Below, in pieces: positions 45,709-53,183 of a stretch of DNA of 64,000 nucleotides. A program made the translations under genes and the position numbers. Within the stretch, counting starts at the first letter, position 1. Every line of letters starts with the position of its first letter. Under the pieces are notes generated by a model, which was not told the DNA's origin, did not search any database, and was given only the letters and a program-made list of their open reading frames with translations. Where the stretch lies: NCBI RefSeq assembly GCF_031624495.1, contig NZ_JAMQOP010000002.1:558001-622000 (forward strand). The letters run 5' to 3'. The DNA is from Halogeometricum sp. S1BR25-6 (GTDB taxonomy: Archaea > Halobacteriota > Halobacteria > Halobacteriales > Haloferacaceae).

Positions 45709-45960
45709 TCAGTCCCGCGAGGTGGTCCACAGCAGCGGACCGATGATGACCAGCGCGATGCCGAGGAACAGGTAGTGAATCGGAACCAGCGACTGCGGCG
45801 TCAGGAGGAAGATGACGCCGAACGCCATGGTGTTGAGGGCGACCACCTTCGCGGATTTCAACGGTAGCGCGCCCAGCGTCGCCAAGATGAAAACGAGCAA
45901 CAGCGCCTGCCCGACGTTGTATTCCAGCAGGAAGCTGTCGATGAGCTGTAGGGGGAGCAT
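45709..45960 (-). CDS. Small three-helix membrane protein
   Basis: 83 residues, nearly all hydrophobic: about 15-32 (NVGQALLLVFILATLGALPL), 37-54 (KVVALNTMAFGVIFLLTPQS) and 60-77 (VPIHYLFLGIALVIIGPLLW). I recognise the general type found throughout haloarchaea but no family with known function. It lies 69 bp from the next small membrane gene upstream (46030-46287) on the same strand, so the two may be co-transcribed. Confidence 0.72.
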   Translation of the reverse strand: MLPLQLIDSFLLEYNVGQALLLVFILATLGALPLKSAKVVALNTMAFGVIFLLTPQSLVPIHYLFLGIALVIIGPLLWTTSRD

Positions 45961-46029
45961 CCTTACCGCGAGATTCGGCGCGAATCGAGTATTAAAGTTC
46001 CGTTCTCTCCGGCCGAGCGGACGCCGGCG

Positions 46030-46287
46030 TCACCTGTCGCCGGGGCCGGTGATGTCCATCGGCCGAATCCAGCCGTACCAGACGATGAACACCATTCCGC
46101 CGTAGCCGAGCACGAACACGATACGACCGATACCGTTGTAGCCGAGTTCGCCGAGGAACCGTCGGACGATGCCCGTCCCGGCGATACCGACGAACAGCAC
46201 CGCCAAGAGGAGCAGTTTGTCGCGCGTGAGTTCGAACATGCTCGACGACTCCCCGTCGTCCCGAACGGGAGCCTCGTCTTGACCCAT
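46030..46287 (-). CDS. Small two-helix membrane protein
   Basis: 85 residues: an acidic N region (MGQDEAPVRDDGESSSMFEL), a first hydrophobic segment about 25-40 (LLLLAVLFVGIAGTGIVRRF) and a second about 50-72 (GRIVFVLGYGGMVFIVWYGW). Product function unknown. Together with the following small membrane gene it may form a two-gene unit. Confidence 0.7.
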   Translation of the reverse strand: MGQDEAPVRDDGESSSMFELTRDKLLLLAVLFVGIAGTGIVRRFLGELGYNGIGRIVFVLGYGGMVFIVWYGWIRPMDITGPGDR

Positions 46288-46451
46288 ACGCCCGCTCGGG
46301 ACCGCACGACCCTGAATCGCTCGGTTCCGCGCCGCCCGTCGCCGCTCGCTCCACCCGCTCTCGGTCCTCCCCGACGGCCGACGGGTTCCGGTACGGCGCT
46401 CGTTGCCACGGCCGGGGAGCGCTTTTCACCGTCCGCGGAGACGGTGGAGGC

Positions 46452-47693
46452 GTGCACCTGCGTCAGTTACCGGAGGACCACCGCGACGCCTTCCGCGGGA
46501 TGGTGAACTACGCCTTCCGACCGGAGGACGGACCGGACTGGGAGGACCGCGACCGCGAGGACCCCGACCTGTTCACCCCGCTTGGCTTCTACGACGCGCC
46601 GCCGGACCCCGACCCCGACCCCGACTCCGTACCCGACGTTTCGACCCTCCGCAGCGTCTGCGGCAGCTACGACTTCACCGTCCGCGTGCGCGGCGAGTGG
46701 CGGTCGATGCCCGGCGTCTCCGCCGTCGCCTCCCCGCCGGAGGGGCGCCGACAGGGAACCGTCGGCGCCATGCTCGATGCCCTCCTGACCCGCTACCGGG
46801 AGGAAGGGGCGGCGTTCTCGACGCTGTGGCCGTTCGAGTATCCGTTCTACCGCCGACTGGGCTGGGCGACCTGCTGTAACCACGCGGAGGCGACGCTCCC
46901 GCCCGGGCAACTCGCCGACGTCGTCCCCGACCCGCGCGGGGAGTTCCGTCGGCTGACCCTCGACGAGGACCTTTCGGCGGTGCGCGCGGTTCACGAGGCG
47001 TGGGCGACGGAGTCGCTGGCGGTCCGCCGGACCGAGGGCTGGTGGCGCGAGCGCGTTTTCCGCGGGTGGCAAACGGACCCCTACGTCTTCGGCTGGTTCG
47101 ACGGGGAGGAGTCGCTCCGGGGCTATCTCGTCTACACCATCGACGAGGACGACGGCGACGGGCGGACGATGCGCGTGTGGGAACGCGCCGCCGCCGACGA
47201 CGAGGCGCGCGGCCACCTGCTGCGGTTCTGCCGCGACCACGACTCGCAGGTCGAATCGGTGACGTTCCGCACCCTCCCCGAGTGGGCGCGCCCCATCGAC
47301 GAACTGCCCGACCCGCGGGCGGCGACGCTGGAGGTGAAACCCGGACCGATGGTCCGCGTCGTTGACGTTGCGGAGGCGCTCTCGACGCTGTCGTACGACG
47401 CGCGCGAGTCCGTCGTCCTCGACGTCGACGACGACCGCTGCGCGTGGAACGACGGGACGTTCGAACTCCGCGTGGACGCCGCGGGCGCGCACGTGCGTCG
47501 CCTCGACGGCGGCGCGGCCGAGGCGCCGGACGCCGAACTCGACATCGGCGCGCTCTCGCAGTTGACTGTCGGGGCGCGCGACGCCGCCGAACTCGAACGG
47601 GCCGGTGACCTGACCGTCGCGGACGCGTCGGTTCGGGCGACGCTGGACGCGTTGTTCCCGCGCGAACGGGCGTTCCTCAGAGAAGGGTTCTGA
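46452..47693 (+). CDS. Eis-like GNAT N-acetyltransferase with SCP2-like C-terminal domain
   Basis: 413 residues from a GTG at 46452 (MHLRQLPEDHRDAFRGMVNY). The first GNAT domain has VSAVASPPEGRRQGTVGAML, the acetyl-CoA-binding (Q/R)-x-x-G-x-(G/A) motif, and FEYPFYRRLGWATCCNHAEA, typical of the Eis/DUF4111-type family. The second GNAT-like half lies at about 165-290 and the SCP2-like domain at about 290-413 (GTFELRVDAAGAHVRRLDGG, LSQLTVGARDAAELERAGDL). The three-domain layout matches Eis proteins, which acetylate amines. Acceptor unknown. It ends 3 nt before the antiporter gene, so the two are probably co-transcribed. Confidence 0.85.
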   Translation: MHLRQLPEDHRDAFRGMVNYAFRPEDGPDWEDRDREDPDLFTPLGFYDAPPDPDPDPDSVPDVSTLRSVCGSYDFTVRVRGEWRSMPGVSAVASPPEGRRQGTVGAMLDALLTRYREEGAAFSTLWPFEYPFYRRLGWATCCNHAEATLPPGQLADVVPDPRGEFRRLTLDEDLSAVRAVHEAWATESLAVRRTEGWWRERVFRGWQTDPYVFGWFDGEESLRGYLVYTIDEDDGDGRTMRVWERAAADDEARGHLLRFCRDHDSQVESVTFRTLPEWARPIDELPDPRAATLEVKPGPMVRVVDVAEALSTLSYDARESVVLDVDDDRCAWNDGTFELRVDAAGAHVRRLDGGAAEAPDAELDIGALSQLTVGARDAAELERAGDLTVADASVRATLDALFPRERAFLREGF

Positions 47694-47696
47694 ACG

Positions 47697-48734
47697 ATGG
47701 CGGTCACGACGTTCACGTTGGCGCTGTACCTCGGGGCCGCCGTCGTCGGCGCGGGACTCGCGTTCCGGGGCGGCGAACTGCTGGTCGAGGCGGCCGACAG
47801 CCTCGGCGCGTACTACCGGCTTCCGCCCGTCGTGCAGGGGGCCGTCGTCGCGGCCGTCGGGTCGAGTTTCCCCGAACTGTCGAGCACGGTCATCGCCGCC
47901 GCGCGGTACGGCGCGTTCGACATCGGCGTCGGCGCAGTCGTCGGGTCGGCGGTGTTCAACATCCTCGTCATCCCGGCCGTCTCCGCGCTGGCGGGCGAGG
48001 GGTCGCTCGCGTCGAACCGCGACCTGGTGTTCAAGGAGGCGCAGTTCTACCTGCTCTCCGTCGCGGTGGTGTTTCTGGTGTTCACGCTGGCGGTCCTCTA
48101 CGACGGGACGCCCGACGGCGACCCGTTCACCGGGACGATGACGCCCGCCCTCGGCGCCGTCCCCCTCGTTCTGTACGGCCTCTATCTCTTCATCCAGTAC
48201 ACCGACACCGTCGAACACCGACTGGACTCGCCGTTCAACGTCGACCCGGACGCCGTGAACGTCGGACGCGAGTGGATGCGATTGCTCGCCTCCCTCGCGG
48301 TCATCGTCGTCTCCGCGGAGTTGCTCGTCCGCGCCGCCATCGGCTTCGGGAACGCCTTTGGCACGTCGACGTTCCTGTGGGGACTCACCGTCGTCGCCGC
48401 CGGGACGAGCCTTCCCGACACGTTCGTCAGCGTCGTCGCCGCGCGCCGCGGCAACGCCGACGTGAGCCTCGCGAACGTCCTCGGCAGCAACATCTTCGCG
48501 CTGTTGGTCGTCCTCCCCGCCGGCGTCTTCGCCGCCGGGCGGGCGACGGTGTCGCTCTCGGAGGTGGTGCCCATGATGGGCTTTCTCGTCGCCGCGTCGG
48601 TGGCGTTCTTCGCCGTCCTCCGGACGGACATGCGTCTCTCCCACCGCGAGGCGTACCTCCTCGTCGGCCTCTACGGCGTGTTCCTCGTCTGGTTGGTCGC
48701 CGAGAGCCTCGGCGTCACCTCGTTCATCGGATAA
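47697..48734 (+). CDS. Na+/Ca2+ antiporter (CaCA superfamily)
   Basis: 345 residues with about ten hydrophobic segments arranged as two inverted halves. The signature alpha repeats are VVAAVGSSFPELSSTVIAAA and GTSLPDTFVSVVAARRGNAD, each with the G-(S/T)-S-x-P-(E/D) core that binds the cations; VGSAVFNILVIPAVSAL and LGSNIFALLVVLPAGVF follow them. The Asp in place of Glu in the second half is a natural variant. It is likely to extrude Ca2+ using the sodium gradient, important at high salt. The gene starts 3 nt after the acetyltransferase stop. Confidence 0.92.
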   Translation: MAVTTFTLALYLGAAVVGAGLAFRGGELLVEAADSLGAYYRLPPVVQGAVVAAVGSSFPELSSTVIAAARYGAFDIGVGAVVGSAVFNILVIPAVSALAGEGSLASNRDLVFKEAQFYLLSVAVVFLVFTLAVLYDGTPDGDPFTGTMTPALGAVPLVLYGLYLFIQYTDTVEHRLDSPFNVDPDAVNVGREWMRLLASLAVIVVSAELLVRAAIGFGNAFGTSTFLWGLTVVAAGTSLPDTFVSVVAARRGNADVSLANVLGSNIFALLVVLPAGVFAAGRATVSLSEVVPMMGFLVAASVAFFAVLRTDMRLSHREAYLLVGLYGVFLVWLVAESLGVTSFIG

Positions 48735-48748
48735 GGGAGGCAGAATCG

Positions 48749-48754
48749 AAAAAA
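48749..48754 (-). terminator. T6 run after the aIF1 gene
   Basis: On the minus strand TTTTTT about 40 nt past the stop of the SUI1 gene; likely its terminator. Confidence 0.4.
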
Positions 48755-48794
48755 CAGCTCGAACGTCCGTCGGCATCGGTCGCCGCGGACCGCT

Positions 48795-49100
48795 CTAGGT
48801 CTGCACGTCGTAGCCCATCTCGCGGAGGATGTCGCCGATACGGCCGGTGTGGTCGCCCTGCAACTCGACCGAGTCGTCCTCGACGGTTCCGCCGCACGCG
48901 AGTTTGCTCTTCAACCGCGAGGCCACGTCCCGCAGGTCTTCCTTCGAGAGGTCGAAGCCGCTGACGACGGTGACGGCTTTCCCGTAGCGGCGGGTGTCGA
49001 CGTGGACCGAGAGCTGCTGTTGGGATTTCGAGAGGTCCTGGTCGATACCGAGCTCCTCGGGGAGTCCGGCGATGGATGACAGGTCGTCGTTGTTTGCCAC
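48795..49100 (-). CDS. Translation initiation factor aIF1 (SUI1 family)
   Basis: 101 residues from a GTG at 49100. Start-codon discrimination factor that acts on the small ribosomal subunit. The family core KAVTVVSGFDLSKEDLRDVA, SRLKSKLACGGTVEDDSVEL and QGDHTGRIGDILREMGYD is complete, matching the SUI1/eIF1 (YciH) signature. The length equals that of other archaeal homologues. It runs 77 bp downstream of a small gene for a possible DNA-binding protein on the same strand. Confidence 0.92.
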   Translation of the reverse strand: MANNDDLSSIAGLPEELGIDQDLSKSQQQLSVHVDTRRYGKAVTVVSGFDLSKEDLRDVASRLKSKLACGGTVEDDSVELQGDHTGRIGDILREMGYDVQT

Positions 49101-49176
49101 GCTCTCCCTACGCGCCGCGCGGATATACCCGTTCGCCCGCCGTGCGCGCGACGCGAACGACCGCGGTCGGGTCGTT

Positions 49177-49338
49177 TCAGTCGCCCGGGTGGTTGCCGCG
49201 GCCGTACCGCGCGACCATCTTCCACATCGCCTTGTCGAGGTCGCCGCCCTCCGCCTCGGAGACGGAGACGAGCTGTCTGTACAGGCTGTCTGAGACGCGT
49301 ATCTCGGGCATCGACCCGTGTACGACGTTCTCACACAT
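49177..49338 (-). CDS. Small ribbon-helix-helix-like protein (53 residues)
   Basis: ATG at 49338 gives MCENVVHGSMPEIRVSDSLY, then RQLVSVSEAEGGDLDKAMWK and MVARYGRGNHPGD. The pattern of a short beta strand (PEIRVSD) followed by two helices resembles the small haloarchaeal ribbon-helix-helix proteins and antitoxin-like DNA-binding proteins. Composition is acidic with a haloarchaeal codon pattern, unlike the overlapping frame that reads basic. No toxin gene is adjacent. It precedes aIF1 on the same strand and may be co-transcribed. Confidence 0.7.
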   Translation of the reverse strand: MCENVVHGSMPEIRVSDSLYRQLVSVSEAEGGDLDKAMWKMVARYGRGNHPGD

Positions 49339-49572
49339 AATACTACTGTGATACGGAACAGAGTAAATAACGAGGTTCGGTCGGCTGCGTCCGAGTCGTT
49401 CGCGCGTGGAACCGACAGACGGAGCCGAGGTACGGACGGTCGGCGAACGAGTGGATGCCTCCGGGAAGCCCCGGATGGAGCATTCGGCTTATCAAGAGGC
49501 GGTTCTGTTTCACGAGACCCCCCCCCTCAAATGACAAATTTTACCCCTCCTAATCGGCGTTATCATAGTTAG

Positions 49573-49580
49573 AATAATAC
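49573..49580 (+). promoter_or_regulatory. TATA-like box of PRTase-HAD gene
   Basis: AATAATAC with its centre 29 nt before the GTG at 49606; the segment around it (49540-49605) is AT-rich in a GC-rich genome. Confidence 0.5.
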
Positions 49581-49605
49581 GGTCAAACCCTCTGAACATT
49601 GTATA

Positions 49606-50601
49606 GTGAACTACAGAAGTGTGGCCGAGTTGAACAGAGGGGCGCGCCGACTCTCGCACGGGGTTCCGCGTGGGGTGGACCTCGTCGTCGGCATTCCGCG
49701 GAGCGGTCTGCTCGCCGCGAACCTGCTCTGTTTGAATCTCGACGTGCCGATGACCGACGTAGAGGGGTTGTGCGAGGAGCGTGTACTCCAGACCGGCCAC
49801 CGACACGAGGGCGAGGTGTCGTTCGACGACGTAGAGCGGGTGCTCGTCGTCGACGACTCGGTGGACTCGGGGCGGCAGATGCGGGAGACGAAGGCGCAGT
49901 TGGCCGAGAAGAACCTCGACTTCGACATCGAGTACGCCGCGGTGTACATCTCCTCGAAGGGACACCAGTTCGTCGACTACTGGGTCGAGGTGGTCGACAA
50001 GCCGCGCGTGTTCGAGTGGAACGTGATGCATCACCCCGACCTGAAACACTCCTGCGTCGACATCGACGGGATTCTCTGCCGCGACCCGACGCGCGAGGAG
50101 AACGACGACGGGTCGCGCTACCGCGAGTTCCTGCGGACCGTCGAACCGCGCGTCGTTCCCACAGAGACCATCGGGTGGCTGGTGACGTGCCGGTTGGAGA
50201 AGTACCGCGAGGAGACGGAGGCGTGGCTGAACGAACACGGCGTCGAGTACGAGAACCTGGTGATGATGGATCACCCCTCGAAGGAGGCCCGACAGCGGGC
50301 GGGGAACCACGCCGAGTACAAGGCGGACGTCTACCGGAACACGGATACGAAGCTGTTCATCGAGAGTTCGCCGAGACAGGCGGGCGTCATCTGCGAGCGC
50401 TCGAAACAGCCCGTGCTCTGCTACGAGACGAACGAACTGATGAAACCGGGCTGCGTCGACCGCATTCAGAACAAGAGCACCGACTACGTCACGCAGTTCA
50501 GCGAGGACCCGGTCGCCTTCTCGCTGAAAGCGAGTAAGTATGTGCTCTCGGAGAGCTACTACACGGCGAGTCGGATGATGCAGACGCACCTGCGGAAGTA
50601 G
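49606..50601 (+). CDS. Phosphoribosyltransferase-HAD fusion protein
   Basis: 331 residues, GTG start with a TATA-like box at leaderless distance. The N-terminal PRTase domain (about 1-130) has VDLVVGIPRSGLLAANLLCL and the PRPP-binding loop VERVLVVDDSVDSGRQMRET. The C-terminal HAD-like domain (about 145-300) has SCVDIDGILCRDPTREENDD with the DxD nucleophile pair, LVTCRLEKYREETEAWLNEH and TKLFIESSPRQAGVICERSK. Such fusions occur near polysaccharide genes in bacteria and archaea. It may remove a phosphate or transfer a phosphoribosyl group; neither substrate can be assigned. Possible nucleotide-sugar or glycan role. Confidence 0.83.
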   Translation: MNYRSVAELNRGARRLSHGVPRGVDLVVGIPRSGLLAANLLCLNLDVPMTDVEGLCEERVLQTGHRHEGEVSFDDVERVLVVDDSVDSGRQMRETKAQLAEKNLDFDIEYAAVYISSKGHQFVDYWVEVVDKPRVFEWNVMHHPDLKHSCVDIDGILCRDPTREENDDGSRYREFLRTVEPRVVPTETIGWLVTCRLEKYREETEAWLNEHGVEYENLVMMDHPSKEARQRAGNHAEYKADVYRNTDTKLFIESSPRQAGVICERSKQPVLCYETNELMKPGCVDRIQNKSTDYVTQFSEDPVAFSLKASKYVLSESYYTASRMMQTHLRK

Positions 50602-50755
50602 TCGCGGCTTCGGGGCGGCCGGCGCTCTCCGCGGACCGTCCCGGCGTGGGGAACCCACACACTTCTGCGCGCGTCTCTCGACGTTCCGCTACCCGAAGGG
50701 ACGCCGTGTCGCCGGAGCGTCGCGTCGAGGCACGATGAGAGAGACGCGAGCGTGT

Positions 50756-51160
50756 TCACTCCTCACCAGTTCGCATCGGCGCCGGGCCTCTCTCCTCGTC
50801 CGGCACCTCGAACGGGAGCGTCGACGCGAGTCGCGCCGCGACGTCGGAACTGAGAACGCCGGCCATCTGCATCGCCTCGTCCTCGTAGTCGTCCAGTTCG
50901 AGGACGCTCCGAAAGAACCACGAGAGCGTCACGTACGTCTCGTGGAGATCCGCCGCAACGTCCCGACCGCGCCCCGTGAGTTCGACTCCCTCGTACGGTT
51001 CGTAGTCGACCAGCCCCTCCTCGTCGAAGCGGTGGAACGCCTCGATGGCCGTCGCCGACGTGCGGCCGACGAGTTCGGCGACCCGACCGGGGGCGACGGG
51101 CGGTCGTCGCCGGTGTTCGACGATATATAGCGCGAGGAGGTACTGCGAGCGTTCGCTCAT
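50756..51160 (-). CDS. DtxR-family metal-dependent transcriptional repressor
   Basis: 134 residues. The N-terminal winged helix has SQYLLALYIVEHRRRPPVAP, GRVAELVGRTSATAIEAFHR and YEPYEGVELTGRGRDVAADL, the DtxR/SirR/MntR layout; the dimerisation domain has SWFFRSVLELDDYEDEAMQM and AGVLSSDVAARLASTLPF. The SH3-like third domain is absent, as in MntR-like and haloarchaeal SirR/Idr proteins. It would sense Fe or Mn and regulate metal uptake. Its own promoter carries a perfect TTTAGG-GATA-CCTAAA site between TATA and start, pointing to autoregulation. Confidence 0.85.
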   Translation of the reverse strand: MSERSQYLLALYIVEHRRRPPVAPGRVAELVGRTSATAIEAFHRFDEEGLVDYEPYEGVELTGRGRDVAADLHETYVTLSWFFRSVLELDDYEDEAMQMAGVLSSDVAARLASTLPFEVPDEERGPAPMRTGEE

Positions 51161-51204
51161 CCGCGACCCGTCAGCACCTCCCGATCCGCGCTCGCTCTCG
51201 CCAT
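51157..51204 (-). CDS. Short leaderless ORF (15 codons) coupled to DtxR-family gene
   Basis: Minus-strand ATG at 51204 (MARASADREVLTGRG) lies 25 nt after a TATA-like CTATTATG (51225-51232) and its TGA overlaps the regulator's ATG as ATGA. Too short to be a protein of its own; likely a leader for coupling. Confidence 0.38.
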   Translation of the reverse strand: MARASADREVLTGRG

Positions 51205-51207
51205 ACG

Positions 51208-51259
51208 TTTAGGGATACCTAAAACATAATAGATGCTTCGGTTTTTAGGTACACCGAAA
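51208..51259. promoter_or_regulatory. Two DtxR-type operators with the promoter of the DtxR-family gene
   Basis: TTTAGG-GATA-CCTAAA (51208-51223) is a perfect inverted repeat lying between the minus-strand TATA-like box (51225-51232) and the predicted start at 51204. TTTAGG-TACA-CCGAAA (51244-51259) is a second, one-mismatch copy, its centre 36 bp away, upstream of the TATA. Half-sites TTAGG match the DtxR/IdeR operator class. Occupation of the first site would block transcription. Confidence 0.7.
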
Positions 51260-51406
51260 TCAGCCGCTACATCGCGGTCGAGAGGTCGGTACACCGCTTT
51301 TGCGGGTCAGAGCAGTTCGAAGAGTAGAGTACGGCGGCGTCGCTCGCTGTTACGGAACCGCTATCCGAAGAAGAGACTGGTATCTCGTCGGTGTGAGTAC
51401 AACGAA

Positions 51407-51438
51407 GTTAGGTGGCTGGGGAGTTCTCAGCCCCTAAC
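51407..51438. other. Stem-loop between DtxR-family gene and tRNA gene
   Basis: GTTAGG-N-GGCTG pairs with CAGCC-CCTAAC around a 9-nt loop (one bulge). A second imperfect hairpin (GGACGG/CCGTCC) follows at about 51442-51460. Either could be a trailer or terminator of the minus-strand tRNA transcript. The TTAGG/CCTAA half-sites recall the DtxR operators 150 bp away. Confidence 0.35.
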
Positions 51439-51470
51439 GCGGGACGGCCAAAGACCGTCCGCGCAGTGGA

Positions 51471-51544
51471 TGGGCCAACGCGGATTTGAACCGCGGACCT
51501 CCCGGTTATCAGCCGAGCGCTCAACCTGACTGAGCTATTGGCCC
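51471..51544 (-). tRNA. tRNA-Ile (anticodon GAU)
   Basis: On the minus strand, GGGCCAATAGCTCAGTCAGG begins the cloverleaf. The acceptor stem pairs GGGCCAA with TTGGCCC; the anticodon stem is CTCGG/CCGGG with loop CTGATAA (anticodon GAT); the T arm is CCGCGGTTCAAATCCGCG. Discriminator A, no encoded CCA, no intron seen. A minus-strand TATA-like TTAAAC at 51578-51583 is a fitting promoter. Confidence 0.95.
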
Positions 51545-52021
51545 AGGTGAGCGCATTCAGTCGTTGTTCGAGGATTCGTTTAAGAGTTTCTTTTCGAGAC
51601 GGCTCCGTCGAGTGATAGACACCGGCAAATCGCCGCGGGAAGCCGCGGACGCCGTCGATGTGTGGATTCCGTCGGAGAGCAGAATGTGGAGGAGCCGGTA
51701 GAACAGTTTTCGGCTCGTGCAGTACTATTTGAGTGTATCTCGGGCATATACGAGGTCAGTACAGAGGATAAAGACCTATAAGTAGGGTAAATAGTTTTGG
51801 AACAATTTAAATAATACCATAGTAGATATAGTATATCTACTCACCATTCTTTTCGAGATATACTCGTCAAACTAGGGTGAGAAGCCTCGTACATAGATGC
51901 GCTTCCCGACGTCGCCTCGAGAGCGCGCCGGTCGCGACGCCGTTACTAGTCATATAATAAGATAGTATGCCCATAGATACTCTCCATACTTATTTGTCGT
52001 ACAGCGGAGAATGGACCACCG
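51545..52021. other. AT-rich intergenic region before PadR-like genes
   Basis: About 480 bp without a gene. The part from about 51730 to 51860 is strikingly AT-rich for this genome and contains the palindrome at 51821-51841. Near the end, AGTAT-N8-ATACT (51964-51981) and TATA-like CTTATTTG (about 51989-51996) form the promoter of the first PadR-like gene. The low G+C suggests a foreign or regulatory segment. Confidence 0.5.
51821..51841. repeat. Perfect 21-bp palindrome in AT-rich intergenic DNA
   Basis: AGTAGATATA-G-TATATCTACT, 10-bp arms with a 1-nt centre. It is about 180 bp before the first PadR-like gene and could be a strong operator for a dimeric regulator. Confidence 0.6.
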
Positions 52022-52318
52022 ATGACAGACGACGTGTTCGAGTTGACGGGCTTTCAGCGAGACGTCCTCACCGTAATCGCGGGACTGGAGAAACCATCCG
52101 GCCAGACCGTCAAAGAGGAGATCGAAAAGGAGATCGACGAGGTGAACCACGGCCGTCTCTATCCGAACCTCGACGCACTCGTCGAGAACGGACTGGTGGA
52201 GAAGGGACAACTCGACCGGCGGACCAACTACTACGCGCTCTCGGAAACCGGTCGTGAGGCCCTCGAAAACCGCCGCCAGTGGGAGAACGAAACCGTCCCC
52301 GGTCTCACCGAGGACTGA
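52022..52318 (+). CDS. PadR-like winged-helix regulator, copy 1
   Basis: 98 residues. ELTGFQRDVLTVIAGLEKPS, GQTVKEEIEKEIDEVNHGRL and YPNLDALVENGLVEKGQLDR form the winged helix of PadR proteins (the GRLYPNLD stretch is the recognition helix), and RRTNYYALSETGREALENRR the wing and C-terminal helix. No large dimerisation domain, so it is a PadR subfamily 1-type minimal protein common in haloarchaea and their viruses. It has a TATA-like box about 30 nt before the ATG. A near-identical second copy begins 412 bp downstream. Confidence 0.87.
   Translation: MTDDVFELTGFQRDVLTVIAGLEKPSGQTVKEEIEKEIDEVNHGRLYPNLDALVENGLVEKGQLDRRTNYYALSETGREALENRRQWENETVPGLTED
52100..52275 (+). repeat. Direct repeat shared with 52512-52687 (PadR-like genes)
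   Basis: Offset 412 bp. Segments 52100-52164 and about 52179-52275 match the second copy exactly, with only about five differences in between, whereas the first 78 nt of the genes differ at about 17 sites. This is a mosaic expected from gene conversion. Confidence 0.75.
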
Positions 52319-52401
52319 GAAGGCTTCGGCCACCGACCGGTCCCCGGTGGCGCACTTCGTTCTCACGAACACTACATTCTTTCAACTAGAATATTAGTCG
52401 G

Positions 52402-52410
52402 ATATATATG
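52402..52410 (+). promoter_or_regulatory. TATA-like box of PadR-like gene 2
   Basis: ATATATATG about 25-30 nt before the ATG at 52434; the imperfect palindrome at 52385-52398 lies just upstream in the position of a BRE or operator. Confidence 0.5.
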
Positions 52411-52433
52411 TTCGTCGCGAGAAGAGATGCTCG

Positions 52434-52730
52434 ATGACGAACGAGATGTTCGAGTTGACCGGGTTCCAGCGGGACCTGCTGACGGTAATCGCGGGACTGG
52501 AGAAGCCGTCGGGCCAGACCGTCAAAGAGGAGATCGAAAAGGAGATCGACGAGGTGAACCACGGCCGTCTCTATCCAAACCTCGACGTGGTCGTCGAGAA
52601 CGGACTGGTGGAGAAGGGACAACTCGACCGGCGGACCAACTACTACGCGCTCTCGGAAACCGGTCGTGAGGCCCTCGAAAACCGCCGTCGGTGGGAGAAC
52701 GAAACCGTCCCGACGCTCGCCGACCAGTAG
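52434..52730 (+). CDS. PadR-like winged-helix regulator, copy 2
   Basis: 98 residues, same length as copy 1 with no indels. The middle and C-terminal parts are almost identical to copy 1 even at the nucleotide level, while the first 78 nt differ at about one site in five, mostly silent. The promoter is distinct: ATATATATG at 52402-52410 about 25 nt before the ATG, with ACTA-N6-TAGT (52385-52398) just upstream. Both copies could bind related operators, perhaps as heterodimers. Likely DNA-binding repressor; targets unknown. Confidence 0.87.
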   Translation: MTNEMFELTGFQRDLLTVIAGLEKPSGQTVKEEIEKEIDEVNHGRLYPNLDVVVENGLVEKGQLDRRTNYYALSETGREALENRRRWENETVPTLADQ

Positions 52731-53183
52731 GTCACGCCGCGTCCGGTGGGACCGGCGTGCAATGAGACTCTATACGTCGTCGAACGGTCTCGGCCGGTAC
52801 CTGTGAGGGGCCCAGTCACTCGTGAGCGACCCAGTTACAGACATATATCCGTAATGGGAACGGTTGGCACGCCGTCGAGGATCGTCGCGCCGGACGAACG
52901 CACATCGCGTTCGACCGAGAGAATATCCGATATCAGACCACTCTGTCTCTCGACGTCGTTCGATTACCGCTGTTCGATCTCATCGGTGAGGCCCCGTCAC
53001 TCTATACGAAGAGATACCGTCAATCTAGCAAAATATGTAGATTTTATTGGCTGTTATACGCGTTAGAATTGCGGAGGGTAGATTCGAATCTTCTAATACA
53101 CTCGTGAGAGGCTCACCTGAATGTTCAAGCCGCTCGAAATAGAACCATCTGCGGAGAGAACGGAAACGAAATTACGTCGAGCG
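52731..53183. other. Intergenic region after PadR-like genes
   Basis: About 450 bp with a lower G+C at 52990-53110 (for example AAAATATGTAGATTTTATTG). I find no gene that looks real; a plus-strand frame of 106 codons at 52746-53066 is basic and lacks any recognisable motif. It may hold remnant mobile or regulatory DNA. Confidence 0.4.

Noticed and set aside
49177-49338. A toxin-antitoxin pair around the ribbon-helix-helix-like gene
   Set aside because: Neighbouring genes are aIF1 and PRTase-HAD; no plausible toxin gene is adjacent.
51233-51529. Plus-strand ORF of 98 codons ending in GFEPRTSRLSAERST
   Set aside because: The end is the reverse strand of the tRNA-Ile gene; this kind of ORF is a well-known mis-annotation over tRNA genes.
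52746-53066. 106-codon ORF after the PadR-like genes
   Set aside because: Basic, Arg/Ser-rich, no motif and AT-rich stretches at its end; not haloarchaeal in composition.
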